This document shows positions 47,820 to 57,691 of a DNA stretch of 64,000 nucleotides, one piece after another. Under the pieces are notes generated by a model. That model had not been told where the DNA came from, did not search any database, and was given only the letters and a program-made list of their open reading frames with translations. Each line of letters starts with the position of its first letter. Position 1 is the stretch's first letter. Source of the DNA: Marsupella aquatica (lineage: Eukaryota > Marchantiophyta); the NCBI GenBank assembly GCA_973895155.1, contig OZ316892.1, forward strand, positions 5,394,001 through 5,458,000, given 5' to 3'. Made by a program: the position numbers and the translations under genes.

Positions 47820-48180
47820 ATCTGGGTTCCATCCCTGCCTACGATACTAGAAACCTTCCTGACTTGCGGAAAATTAACCCTTCCAAACATAGCGGCTTTC
47901 CAGTCCCATAAGCGAATCACTATTTCTGAGACCAGTTACAAACTTTCCAAGAATCTTCCCGGAAATGTGCATATTCTTAAAAGCTGGACTATCATACCGC
48001 TATCTAATCCATTCCAATTTTGCCGAGAAAAACAATATCAGGGAGAAACAGAGACCAACTTTACAAATTCAGCTGCTCAATACACTAATTCAGTAACAAC
48101 TAAATGGCCTTCGATAGAATTCACTGACCCAGAATTCAGTAAATGGCCCAGAATATCGTAGGCAGGGATGGAACCCAGAT
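47820..48180. repeat. 27-bp perfect inverted repeat pair downstream of CLPP6
   Basis: ATCTGGGTTCCATCCCTGCC with TACGATA at 47820-47846 is exactly complementary to 48154-48180. About 307 bp lie between. The right arm abuts the stop-proximal foldback at 48187-48271. A 30-bp sequence starting TGGCCTTCGATAGAATTC occurs at 48105-48134 and again at 48211-48240, tying the two structures together. Confidence 0.88.
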
Positions 48181-48186
48181 GTTGGA

Positions 48187-48271
48187 TTGACCAGACAAAT
48201 TCACGTAAATTGGCCTTCGATAGAATTCACTGACCCAGAAGGCCAATTGACAAATTTTGTCTGGTCAATCT
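48187..48271 (-). promoter_or_regulatory. Foldback directly after the CLPP6 stop codon
   Basis: GATTGACCAGACAAATT with ATTGGCC (from 48187) pairs with its inverted counterpart ending at 48271, giving a stem of about 30 bp with few mismatches around a loop of about 25 nt. The stop codon occupies 48272-48274, so in the mRNA the hairpin begins right after the stop, as the first part of the 3' UTR. It could be a small foldback insertion or a stabilising 3' UTR structure. Confidence 0.65.
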
Positions 48272-49270
48272 TCAGTAAATTTCGTCGTCGGAAATTTCAG
48301 GGTTCAAGAACTTGAGAGGGTCATCAATGATATTCACTGACCTCGGTTTCACCCTTTCGACATTGGGAGCTAACGCAATGATCGAATCCTCATCAATAAC
48401 TGAATCAATCAATCCATACTCGATAGCCTCGACGGGTGACATATACCTATCTCTATCCATATCCTTCGAAACCTGCTCAAAAGGCCGTCCAGTAATCTCG
48501 GAAACTATCCTCGTAATATTGTTCTTGTGATACATCACCTCCTTGGCCTGAATCTCAACATCTATGGCTTGGCCGCTGGCTCCCCCAAGAGGCTGATGCA
48601 TCATAATCCTCGCATTAGGCATGGCAAACCTTTTCCCTTTGGAGCCGCCAGCCAACACTATGGCAGCAGTGGATGCCGCCAAACCAAAGGCCACGGTCGA
48701 CACATTCGCCCTGCACAGCTGAATTGAGTCATAAATCCCCATCGCTGCGCTGATTGAGCCCCCCGGACAATTAACGAACAGGCGGATATCCTTCGTTGGA
48801 TCCACTGCGTCAAGGAGCAGAAGCTGGCTGATAATTGCGTCTGCCACGAAATCGTCCATCTGGTGGCCCAGAAACACGATCCTCTGCTTCAGCAAGAGCC
48901 CCATCACGTCGGCCTCAGCGCTCTTCTGCGCCATGGCCGGTGCCTGCGTCGCCACGGCACCACCCGCAGCACCAAAAAAGTCATTTCCAAACACATCTCC
49001 CAACCCTAACGACCCAGCAGCGGCCGAAGATGCAGAAGCACCAGCGGCCACAGCTCTCTCCATCTCCACTCGACGCCCAACACCGATTCCCGAGTAATTC
49101 CTCTTCTGCACGCCCCAACTTTGCAAGCAGCAGGCGCCATCTCCGAGCTGCAGAGAAGATTGCTTCCTTCTATGGGTATCGTTGCCATGCCTGCTACTCC
49201 GAGGGACGACTGCTGTTGCTGCTGCTGCTCGGGAGAGAGCATAACTAGTGCTGCTGCAGAGAGCAGCCAT
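48272..49270 (-). CDS. CLPP6: Chloroplast ATP-dependent Clp protease proteolytic subunit (ClpP6-like)
   Basis: An intronless frame of 332 aa from the ATG at 49268-49270. Upstream in-frame codons exist back to 49387, but they start at TTG and read through the duplicated 5' region, so I take the ATG. Residues 1 to about 65 are Ala/Ser/Arg-rich, as in a plastid transit peptide. The protease domain follows, with the serine triad: Ser200 in GLAASTAAIVL, His225 in IMMHQPLGG and Asp274 in DMDRDRYMS. VMGLLLKQRIVFLG and the C-terminal LNPEISDDEIY are characteristic of ClpP6 in my recollection of Arabidopsis. It would assemble into the stromal ClpP/R core that degrades proteins fed by ClpC chaperones. 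All catalytic residues are present, so it is a P and not an R subunit. ClpP6 genes I recall have introns; here there are none, which raises possible retro-origin, but no poly(A) or duplication supports that. Confidence 0.93.
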   Translation of the reverse strand: MAALCSSTSYALSRAAAATAVVPRSSRHGNDTHRRKQSSLQLGDGACCLQSWGVQKRNYSGIGVGRRVEMERAVAAGASASSAAAGSLGLGDVFGNDFFGAAGGAVATQAPAMAQKSAEADVMGLLLKQRIVFLGHQMDDFVADAIISQLLLLDAVDPTKDIRLFVNCPGGSISAAMGIYDSIQLCRANVSTVAFGLAASTAAIVLAGGSKGKRFAMPNARIMMHQPLGGASGQAIDVEIQAKEVMYHKNNITRIVSEITGRPFEQVSKDMDRDRYMSPVEAIEYGLIDSVIDEDSIIALAPNVERVKPRSVNIIDDPLKFLNPEISDDEIY

Positions 49271-49272
49271 GG

Positions 49273-50290
49273 TTGCAATTCCTAGAGTGGCGAGTCTCGA
49301 AGCGAATCGAGACGATCTGATGTGTGGGCGTGGGTGACCGACAGTGAAGCTCAACGAGGTGGTGATGGACGGATTGAGAGAGAGCAAGAGAGAGGAAAAA
49401 CCCCACGACAGTACAGGACGATGTGGAATTGTTAAACCTTGGAAAGAAGTGCAAAAGTGACTATTGTGAAAAAGACCCTACAAGTCAAGGGCCTCTCAAA
49501 GCTCCAAATTGATGGACCTTAACTTAACTAGGAGTTAAAGAATATATAGGATAAGGTCAGACAAAGCTTTGGACTACTAAATTCATAATCCATTATTTAT
49601 TTTTCCAAATAGATTGGTTATATGCCATGACCATGAGTCACTTGCAATTCTTAGAGTAGCGAGTCTCAAAGCGAATCAAGACAATCTTATGTGGGTGACC
49701 GACAGTATCAACTAGGTGGGGTTGAATGGATTGAGAGAGAGCGAGAGAGGAAAAATCCCATGACAGTACATGTCTATGTGGAATTGTTAAACCTTGGAAG
49801 GAAGTGCAAAAGTGACTATTGTGAAAAAGACCCTAGTAAAGTGCCTCTCAAAGCTTCAAATTGATGGACCTTTAACTTAAGCCACCATTGGCATTATAAA
49901 ATAAGGAGAAGTGTCAAAGACTTCTTACTTTTTCACTTTCTCCTCTAATGTGAGATTTTGCTCCACAATTTCAGGAAAAAGTACTAAAAATGGTGCATTT
50001 GGTGTAACCAGGTTATGCTCTTTAACTCACTTTGCTTCAAATTGATGGACCTTAACTTAACTCGGAGTAAGGAATAGAATAAGGTCAGACAAAGCTTTGG
50101 ACTACTGAATTCATAATCCATAATTTTTTTCCATAAAGATTGGTTACATGCCATGACCATAAATCACTGGAGAGGCTCGTAACAAAAAGAACAAAAATTC
50201 ATAATCCATAACTGTAACTATTTAAATTTCCATAAAGATTGATCATACGTCGTGACCATAAGTAGTTGTAGAGACTTGTGACAGAAGAAC
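49273..50290. repeat. Tandem duplication of the CLPP6 5' flank
   Basis: Unit 1 (49273-49641, 369 bp) starts 3 bp before the CLPP6 ATG and spans its 5' UTR and promoter. Unit 2 starts at 49642 (TTGCAATTCNTAGAGTNGCG in both), runs to about 49872, is interrupted, then resumes at about 50036-50165. A third, partial unit (ATTCATAATCCATAA ... GACCATAA) follows at about 50190-50290. Unit 2 is more diverged. Shared landmarks include GTGGAATTGTTAAACCTTGG and AAAGTGACTATTGTGAAAAA. The proximal copy should serve as the promoter. Confidence 0.85.
49873..50035. mobile_element. Insertion inside the duplicated CLPP6 upstream unit
   Basis: About 160 bp interrupt unit 2. The phrase GCTTCAAATTGATGGACC plus about eight bases is present on both sides, so the insertion is bounded by a duplication of about 26 bp. 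The inserted sequence shares words with 17325-17540, marking it as a member of that dispersed repeat. It is non-coding. Confidence 0.65.
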
Positions 50291-50451
50291 TATAAAACCT
50301 TTTACATACCCCTCTGAAATAATAGTTATGGCTATAAGCCATCATCAGCAATTTTGAAGCTTTGAGATCCGAGTTGAAGATGCCCTACTAACACCTTAAT
50401 CCACTTCTTTTTTCTTTTTTTTGCAAGAAAGGCTCAATTTGATAACACTTT

Positions 50452-52582
50452 CCTTGGAATGGTAGCCATAAATAAATCATTTCAGTTCCCCCGTGAAAAG
50501 CCCCACGGGGAGGGCGCACAAACAGACCAGGTTTCCCGGGAGGCAGCCAAGAAAGAACAGAGGGCCAAACCTCAAAAAACCAACCCAAATCCACCTAAGG
50601 CAAGGAATTACTCTCCCCGGAGACACCTACCAGCAACCCAAACCCACACCACACAAACTCACAACCAGCTTGAGGGCATCAGTGCCCCCAGAACCAAACA
50701 TCCATTGGTCTCAACGTTCAAACATCACTGCAAAATCAAAGTCACCCAGCGGAAGTGAAACTGATCCCCCCGCTGCCAAGCCAGCTCCTGCGAAGCCCAT
50801 CGATACATGATTTGGCGCGCAGCAGGCGAGTGCACTTCTTGCCCGGGGGGCAACGCCGACCAGCAGCGAATAAGTTTTCCACTGCCTCTGACAGTACAAG
50901 TCCCAGGTCAAACACACGTCTCCCCCCCGTCTGAAACATGTGAGTGTTTCTCCCAATCCAGAGCCTCCAGAGAATCTGGTGCAAGACAAACAGTTGCGCC
51001 ACTCGGATCGGCTCCCTCCCACAGGCTGCATCTAAAAGGGCCATCAGCCCTTGTCCAATTGGCATATCCAGCGCACTCAACGAGGTCAAACAGAGACGCC
51101 AGCAACAGACAGCATGTGCACATTGGAAAAAAAGGTGAGGGATGGTTTCCAGCCGTCCGCTGCACAACTTGCAGTCACCATTGCTCACCTCTAATCTAAG
51201 TGCACGGGCCCCAGTGAACAAGCCCCCCACAATGATCCTCCATATAAAGGTCTTGCCTCTGGTTGGTAAATCCGATCTCCACAGTCTGGACCAGCTCTCA
51301 TTCCATCCTCTCTCCTCTCGGGTAAGAGACCAGATCCTATTCAGGCGTTCGTGATTTGAGGTCTTGGGCCGCAAGAAGTCATACACTCTGCAGTTCTGAA
51401 TTCTGAAATCCTTCAATGGTTCAGGTCTATCTGTCCACCTCCACTGTTTGGCATACAGGAAGTACTCTGACCGGCAGTGTGAAGCGCTCCATATACTTTC
51501 CAAGAACTTCCGTGCAAGCAATCGATGCTCTGCAGAGAATCCACGCATGTTGCTCCATCTAAGCGGGAGGTCCTTCCAACATCCTTCCTCCGCCGACCAA
51601 CCATCACCAATCGATCTCATTCCCAGCCGGCCACAGATTGTTGCAATGTCCGTAATGGCCGAATTAGGAAGAGAATGAAAGCCCACCATACATCTGAGTG
51701 TGTCAGTGATGCTCCACCGGGCAGGCGGCCCCCCCCGGCCAGGCTCAAAGGATAGATGGGCTCTCACTAGCTCCCAGCATCGCCAGAGACCCGTAGTGTA
51801 GGGGAGCCCACTAAAGGAACGAGGTGTACATAAAAGCAACTGGTCCTGGAAGGAGTATCCATTTCTCCTAATAACCTTGTAGTTCATCCACCCCAACAAT
51901 CCCAGATTGGCCGCCAACATCTTGGACCATTCCAGTTCTGGCGAGTTCAGTGCCTTAGTGAACCATTGAGAGAGCAAGGCATCAGAGTGGCTGCGGAAAT
52001 CCCGAAATCCCAATCCCCCCTCCACTCGTGGCAGTGCCATCCTGTCCCAAGCCACCAACGGGACCTTCTTCCCTCTTGAGTCATTGTATCCCCATAGAAA
52101 CTCTCTACTGAGAGCAATAAGCTTCTTGGCTAGACCAGCAGACGCCTTGCAATACATAACATGGTAGATCGGAATAGCAAGCAGCACCTGTTTAACTAGT
52201 AATGATCGGCCAGTAAAGGAAAGCAACTTGTTGGACCAAACAGCAAGCCTGGCACAAATTTTGTTGAGGCAGAATTTGTGCAGTTGCTCCGTGCTCAAGC
52301 CCACCCCAAATGGTGCACCAAGATATTTTTGCATCTCCCCCCTTTGACTGATATGGCAGCCCGTGTTATTCAGCCAAACAGGGACCTCCTCCATAGCCAA
52401 TGGAATCACAACTGATTTCTTCAAATTCAGTCGAGCACCGCTAGCCTTCTCATAACAGTCCAGAGCAGTTGTTGCTTCCTCAAAAGCATTCTCAGTTGCA
52501 GGGATAAACATCCCCACATCATCCGCAAACAACCTGTAGCAAATAGTGAGATCAAGCGAGATCTGCAAGCCACACAGTCTAC
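50452..52582 (-). mobile_element. 5'-truncated L1-type LINE with perfect target duplication
   Basis: The 17-mer CAATTTGATAACACTTT flanks the element exactly (50435-50451 and 52583-52599). In element orientation the 5' end falls inside the reverse-transcriptase domain, the usual result of incomplete target-primed reverse transcription. The 3' end reads CATTCCAAGG directly against the duplication, with no clear poly(A). The target is a tandem array whose units resume at both ends. The intact frame and exact duplication suggest a recent insertion. Confidence 0.92.
50742..52580 (-). pseudogene. L1 ORF2 C-terminal part (RT thumb, zinc-binding RT-associated region)
   Basis: About 610 codons are open without a stop, but no genuine start exists because the element is truncated. 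It begins just before the RT catalytic motif C (YRLFADDVGMF). Thumb-region features follow: ASGARLNLKKS, QKYLGAPFGVG, then FTGRSLLVKQVLLAIP. A zf-RVT-like domain comes near the C-terminus (LWRSDLPTRGKTFIWRI, with CKLC and HLFFQC). The APE endonuclease and the first half of RT are missing, so it cannot move itself. Confidence 0.9.
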
Positions 52583-52830
52583 CAATTTGATAACACTTTA
52601 ATCCACTTTTTTGATTTTGTGAAAACTGCCCAATTCACTAACACCTTAGTCCAGTTATTTCTTGATTTTGTAACAAAAGCCCCAATTTACTAACATCTTA
52701 ATCCAGCTTTTTGAAAAAGGCCCACTTTACTAACACAATAATTAATCCAGTTTTTGATTTTTTGAAAAAGGCCCAATTTACTAACCTCCCAATCCAGTTT
52801 TTTGATGATTTGAAAAATGTCTAATTGTAA
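52583..52830. repeat. Tandem array, about 50-bp CAATTTACTAACACCTTAAT unit
   Basis: Five units carry NCCAATTTACTAACA, CTTAATCCAGTTTTTTGAT and TTTGTGAAAA with small indels. One further unit lies on the other side of the L1 (about 50388-50451), and an isolated unit is at 58018-58048. The L1 therefore inserted into this array. Segment 52831-53159 holds nothing else recognisable. Confidence 0.85.
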
Positions 52831-53159
52831 GAAACCATTAGCTCCAAACTAGACAACAATGCAGAACATGAGAGCACTCCTCGGAGCACTCGATCTCACA
52901 CTATGACACTGGGCAGTGTGTCACTTGACATGATGCAAACGTCAGATTAGGACGTATACTATCATTAGGACCATATTTGTATAGTTAGGATGTTTTGAAA
53001 AGTCATTTTTGCAATTATGTTTAGACTAGGAATGTGTTAGTCAACCTAATGTGTACTGAATACAATGTGCAGTATTACAATCGTCCGCGGTACGATGGCG
53101 GCGACGGAGTCAAAGTTTATTGTAGCAGATCACACTTGGACTGAGACAGTCGACTGCAA

Positions 53160-53375
53160 TTAAATGGAGGCGGCTAATGGCCTTCGAAACCCTCGCGCCC
53201 GAGCTTGCCCAAGAGCCCCCATAAAAGCACGAGTCAATGGCACGGTGACCCATTTGCCACTTTGCGCCTCGTAGATCACTTGGATGTCGTCAGGTCGCTC
53301 TCGTAGTAGCCATCCTTGGTCGAAGCTCACTTTTATCAAAGGAAATCGGAAGTTGCGGGTGTATGGTGGCAAGAT
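53160..53375 (-). pseudogene. Coding fragment, unrecognised family
   Basis: An open stretch of about 71 codons lacks an ATG but reads like protein (RFPLIKVSFDQGWLLRERPD, then IQVIYEAQSGKWVTVPLTRA). It is GC-rich compared with the flanks and stops abruptly at both ends. It may be a displaced piece of the same repetitive gene type as the adjacent remnant at 53.8-56.1 kb, on the other strand. No function can be assigned. Confidence 0.35.
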
Positions 53376-53518
53376 TTAGTCAGAGTCGGTGCTTTCTTCA
53401 CGGATGAAGCTAGGGCTTTCTTCCAAAGGGAGCTAGGGAAGCAGACTCGACCAGAGGACTGTGAAGGTTAGTATGACCGTCATCGCTCTTGAATTCTGGA
53501 CCTTGTTTGGCGAGGTAG

Positions 53519-53815
53519 CTCACGGGTCTCACTATATGGATGCCTCCCCATCACCTGTGACGTTTTTAGGCCTCGGACCCCCTAAAATGTAAGAAAAAAA
53601 CATTATTTTTCAACCCCTATAAATTTGGAATATTCTTGGAATATTTTTAAAATTGGTTATAAGGACCCTAATATTCTTATAAGTCTCAAAATTTGATTTA
53701 AAAAACCCTATTGTTCTTCTGAGAAAATTACTAAGTCTTCCCTTTGAACCAATAAAATGACCCGTATACTTCGTCGCACGTGATGTGCCATTTTTTTGAA
53801 AGTGAAACCCCCGAG
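53519..53815 (-). mobile_element. MITE copy 2 (CTCGGGGG family, subfamily A)
   Basis: The termini CTCACGGGTCTCACTATA and AGTGAAACCCCCGAG are inverted. The flanking 8-mers CGAGGTAG (53511-53518) and CAAGGTAG (53816-53823) differ at one base. It matches copy 5 (59923-60187) in reverse orientation. It lies immediately before the coding remnant below. Confidence 0.88.
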
Positions 53816-53819
53816 CAAG

Positions 53820-56145
53820 GTAGGCGCTAAGCTCTCAGAGACCTATTGGTACTCCTGCCCCAAGAAGGCCTCCTTCAAACGATGATACGCCAAGTTGGTG
53901 ACCAAGGTAGCGCAGATTAACTACGACAAGGCAGCCCTTACCAAGGACTCAAACTACAATGACTTGCGGGACTACATTACCGAGCTGTACATCAACAAGG
54001 AAGGATTCAGATTGGTAGCTGAGGCGATCCTCGTGGTCCCCGCAGAATTCTTTAATTAAGCTAAAGGGTGGCCGCAAGCTGACTTAGGCAGAATTTGATA
54101 AGATTCTTGGTTATATTGTCAACAGATTGCGGCCGAAAAGCAAGTAGAAGACATCAACAGGCAACAAGAAGCAACTCGCAATCTAACGTTCCTCGGAGAA
54201 AGCTCTAACTCCTTCAACTGGGAAATGTCTACTCCTCCGGTGCCTGCTGCCACTCGGCCTATAGACATCCCGGCCAAACGAGCCAGGCCGAGGTCTCTCC
54301 GATGGACAACACCAAATGTTTGTCAAGCTTTGGGGGACAGGTTAGTCCGCAGCTGGAGCAACTTTCATGGAAGCGGGCTAGGACAACGCCAGGTCCAGAT
54401 CCGACTACGCAAACTAACCCCGCCCCCGCACCAACTCTGGCCCCGGCCAACCCACCAGCCAACACCGAGTCCTCAAGGACCCCCGACTACCGGCAGTTAA
54501 ACCTACTACAGGTTATCCGCGTCCCAGACGTAGTCTAGTCCGCTATCAAGAACCCATCACACGTGGACTATCTCAAGGAGCATCAGTTGGAGCAATTCGC
54601 TCATCTGAACTGGAGGCTTACCACCTTCGGGGCAAGGGAGGTGTATAAGTTCATCTCCAATTTTGATATTGACACACCCGCCATTGAGGTAGCGGGCAGA
54701 CCTTGTCACTTATGGAGTACGGATGGACCTAGATCTTTTATCTGCCAACCGGGCCGGTATCGGATGAACTCCGGATCCGAGATAGTTGGAGTACATGCCC
54801 AAGTACTTCAAGCCAGAGGGCAAGACGGACAACGGGTACAAAAACGGCTTGTGTACCAACCTAACCTGTATGGAGTGGCTAAACTTCATACAGACTACCC
54901 TGCACATGATCAAACCCCGGTCCAAGATTTTCCTCTATACGATTGTGGAGGTGGAGCAGTGCAAGCGGCGGAACTGGGCCCGATTCTTGAGCCGCCGGTT
55001 TTTGGGAGAGCTCAAGCAAGCTCAGACGGGCATGCCTATCGGGGGAAGGACGTACCTAGGGAGTCACATCACAATCATCCTAGCTTGGTACAAACAGCGG
55101 CGTGAGACTAGAGGGAAGAATAATTATGCCACCTCGGCCCCAATCAACGCCGCCACCACCCCTGGATGTACTACACCAAGTGCCCCAACTACCATGGCTC
55201 GGGTAAACCCCAACCCCGCCGCTCCGCAAACTACCCCTCCGCCCTTTACTCCGTTTGGCACCATTATGAATAATGGGCCGCCCCCACCATCCCCTATCAT
55301 CAAACCCCCGGTGCCCCAGATGCAACCACCCCCGAGTCCACCACCACCACCTGAGGAACCCATTCCTTCCCCAGTGCGGACTACAGAGGAGGTCGTCCCC
55401 CCAATCGTGGACGTACCCTTACCCAAGAGAATGGAGGATAATTACCGAGTAGTTTCGGGGACCTTGGCCCACAATCTGATCCAAAAGTTTAGCCAGGACC
55501 TATCAGGGGAACTAGCGACATACATCGGGCAACAAGTCGCCTAGTACTTCCAACCTACCTTCTTCATCATGTTAGATCACCAACTTACCGCGGATCGTAA
55601 CCTGCTTGGAGGATGAACTTATGGCCAAGGGAAATGAGATTGAGGACCTCCAATTGACTGTGGAGTGACTAGGGGAGGCAGCCACAACTCGCGAAGAGGA
55701 GTTAGTCCGCGTCACCCAACAACAGGACAGACTAAACCAGGAGCTGCTTAAGGCTCAAGCTGACCTTACAGGACTCGAAGCCATGCACCGTGCTTTAGCT
55801 TCAAGCCGAGTCCTCAGCTTGGGTTAATAGCCTGATTGACCTGACAACCAGTTTGTTCAGGCTGCCTAGCAGGTCAACGTTATCACCGTCGATCGGGATA
55901 AGCGATTGGCCCAAAACCAGGCTGACCTTAAGACAATCGGCCAGCTCAACTTGGAGGTAACACGGCTCCAGGCGGAGGTCGACAAAGTCTCCAATGAAGC
56001 GGAGGAAGCGGTGCGGGATAACAAATCCCTACAAGAGCGGATTACGCTGCTGGTAAGCCAGCGGAGCAGGGTGGGAAATGCCTCTGATCAAGGCGGCTCA
56101 AGGCCCCTGCCTGACAAGGGGACAAACCCTGGACTGACAACGTGA
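53820..56145 (+). pseudogene. Degenerate repetitive-element coding region (Pro-rich and coiled-coil), family unrecognised
   Basis: Protein-like stretches follow one another on the plus strand with stops and frame changes between them: LRDYITELYINKEGFRLVAE near 53950-54060; a 54563-54770 piece with LWSTDGPRSFICQPGRY; then, one frame away, YMPKYFKPEGKTDNGYKNGL (from about 54792) and WLNFIQTTLHMIKPRSKIFL. A strongly Pro-rich section covers about 55130-55390. After stops at about 55543 and 55665, a coiled coil with heptad-like Leu/Gln/Glu (EDLQLTVE, RLNQELLKAQADL, VTRLQAEVDKVSNEAEEAV) ends at 56145. The GC-rich body contrasts with AT-rich flanks. The architecture suggests a multicopy, gag-like or mobile-domain protein. 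It is clearly inactivated. Confidence 0.55.
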
Positions 56146-56234
56146 CGCGCGGGAGGGGTGGTTAGCGATGGGGGCAATCATGCGGCTGTGCAGTGCAACC
56201 AGCGGACTAGGGTATCTTTTTGAGTTAACCATAG

Positions 56235-56562
56235 TTTGGGGGGGTCACTTCCACGGAAGTGACACATCACGTGCGACAAAGTATAGGGCCATTTAAATGG
56301 GTGTGGCGAAAGACTTCCAAAGTTTGGTGGAAGAACACATAGGGCATGTTTTATTGATTGGTCGACTTTAAAGAACACATAGGCCTATTTAATTGCAAAA
56401 AATACTTTATGTAAAGGTTTTAGGGGTTTTTTAATAAAAAATGACAAAATTTAAAGAAAGAAAGGGCTTTGCAAAAAAATATTTTTCACTTAAAAAATAG
56501 GGGGGTCAAACCCTAAAACGTTGCACGCGATGTATGGCCCTCCATATAGTGACCCCCCCGAG
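56235..56562 (+). mobile_element. MITE copy 3 (CTCGGGGG family)
   Basis: Exact 8-bp duplication AACCATAG (56227-56234 and 56563-56570). The ends read TTTGGGGGGGTCACTT and the inverted GTGACCCCCCCGAG. Just inside the left end the words ACATCACGTGCGACAAAGTA and TAGGG recur as in copy 5. It is non-coding. Confidence 0.92.
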
Positions 56563-56570
56563 AACCATAG

Positions 56571-57369
56571 TGATAGAATAGCTGTTGTTAGGCGCCAATT
56601 AGCGGTGTGGTAGGCAAGATTACGACAAAGTTAGTTAGGATCATCTAGCGTAGGATAGGCGACAATGAACGGGCTAAGACGACTGGCAATAGGACTTAGA
56701 TGTTAGCACCGCGGTCAACGACCCTTGCCATTGACAGTCAACAAGACAGTGGGCAAGTGGTCAACCGCGTCAGTTAGTAGTTAGTCAAGTAGGCCTTGGC
56801 CGAGGGAGGTAGCATCTCCCCGGAAAGTAGTATTTAGGCTCCCGCCTCCGCTAGTGTGGGGGAGAGGCTGGTGGCTTATTTCAGTTAGGAAAAGCATGGC
56901 GCACAGGGAGTCCCGTCCTGAGTAGGATCGGAGAGCACTAAGAAGTGAGAGCCAGAGTCGACCTTGCTGGGCAAGTGCGAGACAAGGTCTCGTAGAGACT
57001 GGACACTGACTGTTGTTAGGCCTGCCGATCACTAAGAAGTCGTGCAACTCAACTGTGTAAATGGTTCTTCTTATTTGAGTAAACCTTGTCTTTCCCCCAA
57101 TCTTTGCGAGTAGTTTGTGTTGCATGTATGCCTTGCCTTGACAAAGGCGCCATTCAAGGGACGTACCAGGTACGGACTAATGGTTGGGATTGTCAGGAAG
57201 TGTATGCTGCAAGTTCTGGTCGTGGTGATGGCTTGAAAGTCCCCAAGTCTGGAGTTAGTCCGAGTCACTGACTATGGGATCCTTCCAGCGGTGGAAACCA
57301 AATATACCTATGATGTCTGTGTTGGTTGTGTAATATTATACCAGTACCTATATATATATAGTCTAACGT
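56571..57369. other. Flank of the coding remnant, no gene seen
   Basis: Moderately GC-rich and non-coding. TTAGTTAGGATC-like and TCAGTTAGTAGTTAGTCAAG phrases repeat loosely. It may be the 3' non-coding part or a terminal repeat of the element at 53.8-56.1 kb, but I found no matching copy on the other side. Confidence 0.4.
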
Positions 57370-57377
57370 AGACTAAT

Positions 57378-57683
57378 CTCGGGGGCCTCAATCCAAGGGG
57401 TGTCCCATATCACGCTTGAAGTTTTGGGGGAATAAACACCCTAAAAGTTAAGTCAATAAAGTTTTTTTAAGGAATTTTTTACCCCTAACTTAATGGAAAA
57501 TTCCAAGAATATTTCCATATTTGATTTAAAAAAACCCTATGATTCTTATAATTCTCAAAATTGGATTAAAATAACCCTAATGTTCTTCAACAAAAATTTA
57601 AAAGTATTTCACTAAACCCAATAAAAAAACCCTATACTTATTCACGTGTGATGGGTCGGAAGAAAAGAAGTGAGGACCCCGGG
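57378..57683 (+). mobile_element. MITE copy 4 (CTCGGGGG family, subfamily A)
   Basis: Exact 8-bp duplication AGACTAAT (57370-57377 and 57684-57691). The left end is CTCGGGGGCCTCAATCC; the right end is inverted, AGTGAGGACCCCGGG. The interior matches copy 1 at 18.3 kb in the same orientation. Confidence 0.92.
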
Positions 57684-57691
57684 AGACTAAT

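Noticed and set aside
49271-49387. CLPP6 extended by 39 codons upstream of the ATG
   Set aside because: The longer frame begins with TTG and reads through the duplicated 5' UTR/promoter unit. The ATG at 49268-49270 starts a typical transit peptide.
17678-52830. Other tandem arrays considered as CRISPR or centromeric satellite
   Set aside because: Only 2-6 units each, with different unit lengths and scattered. They are minisatellites or element-internal repeats.
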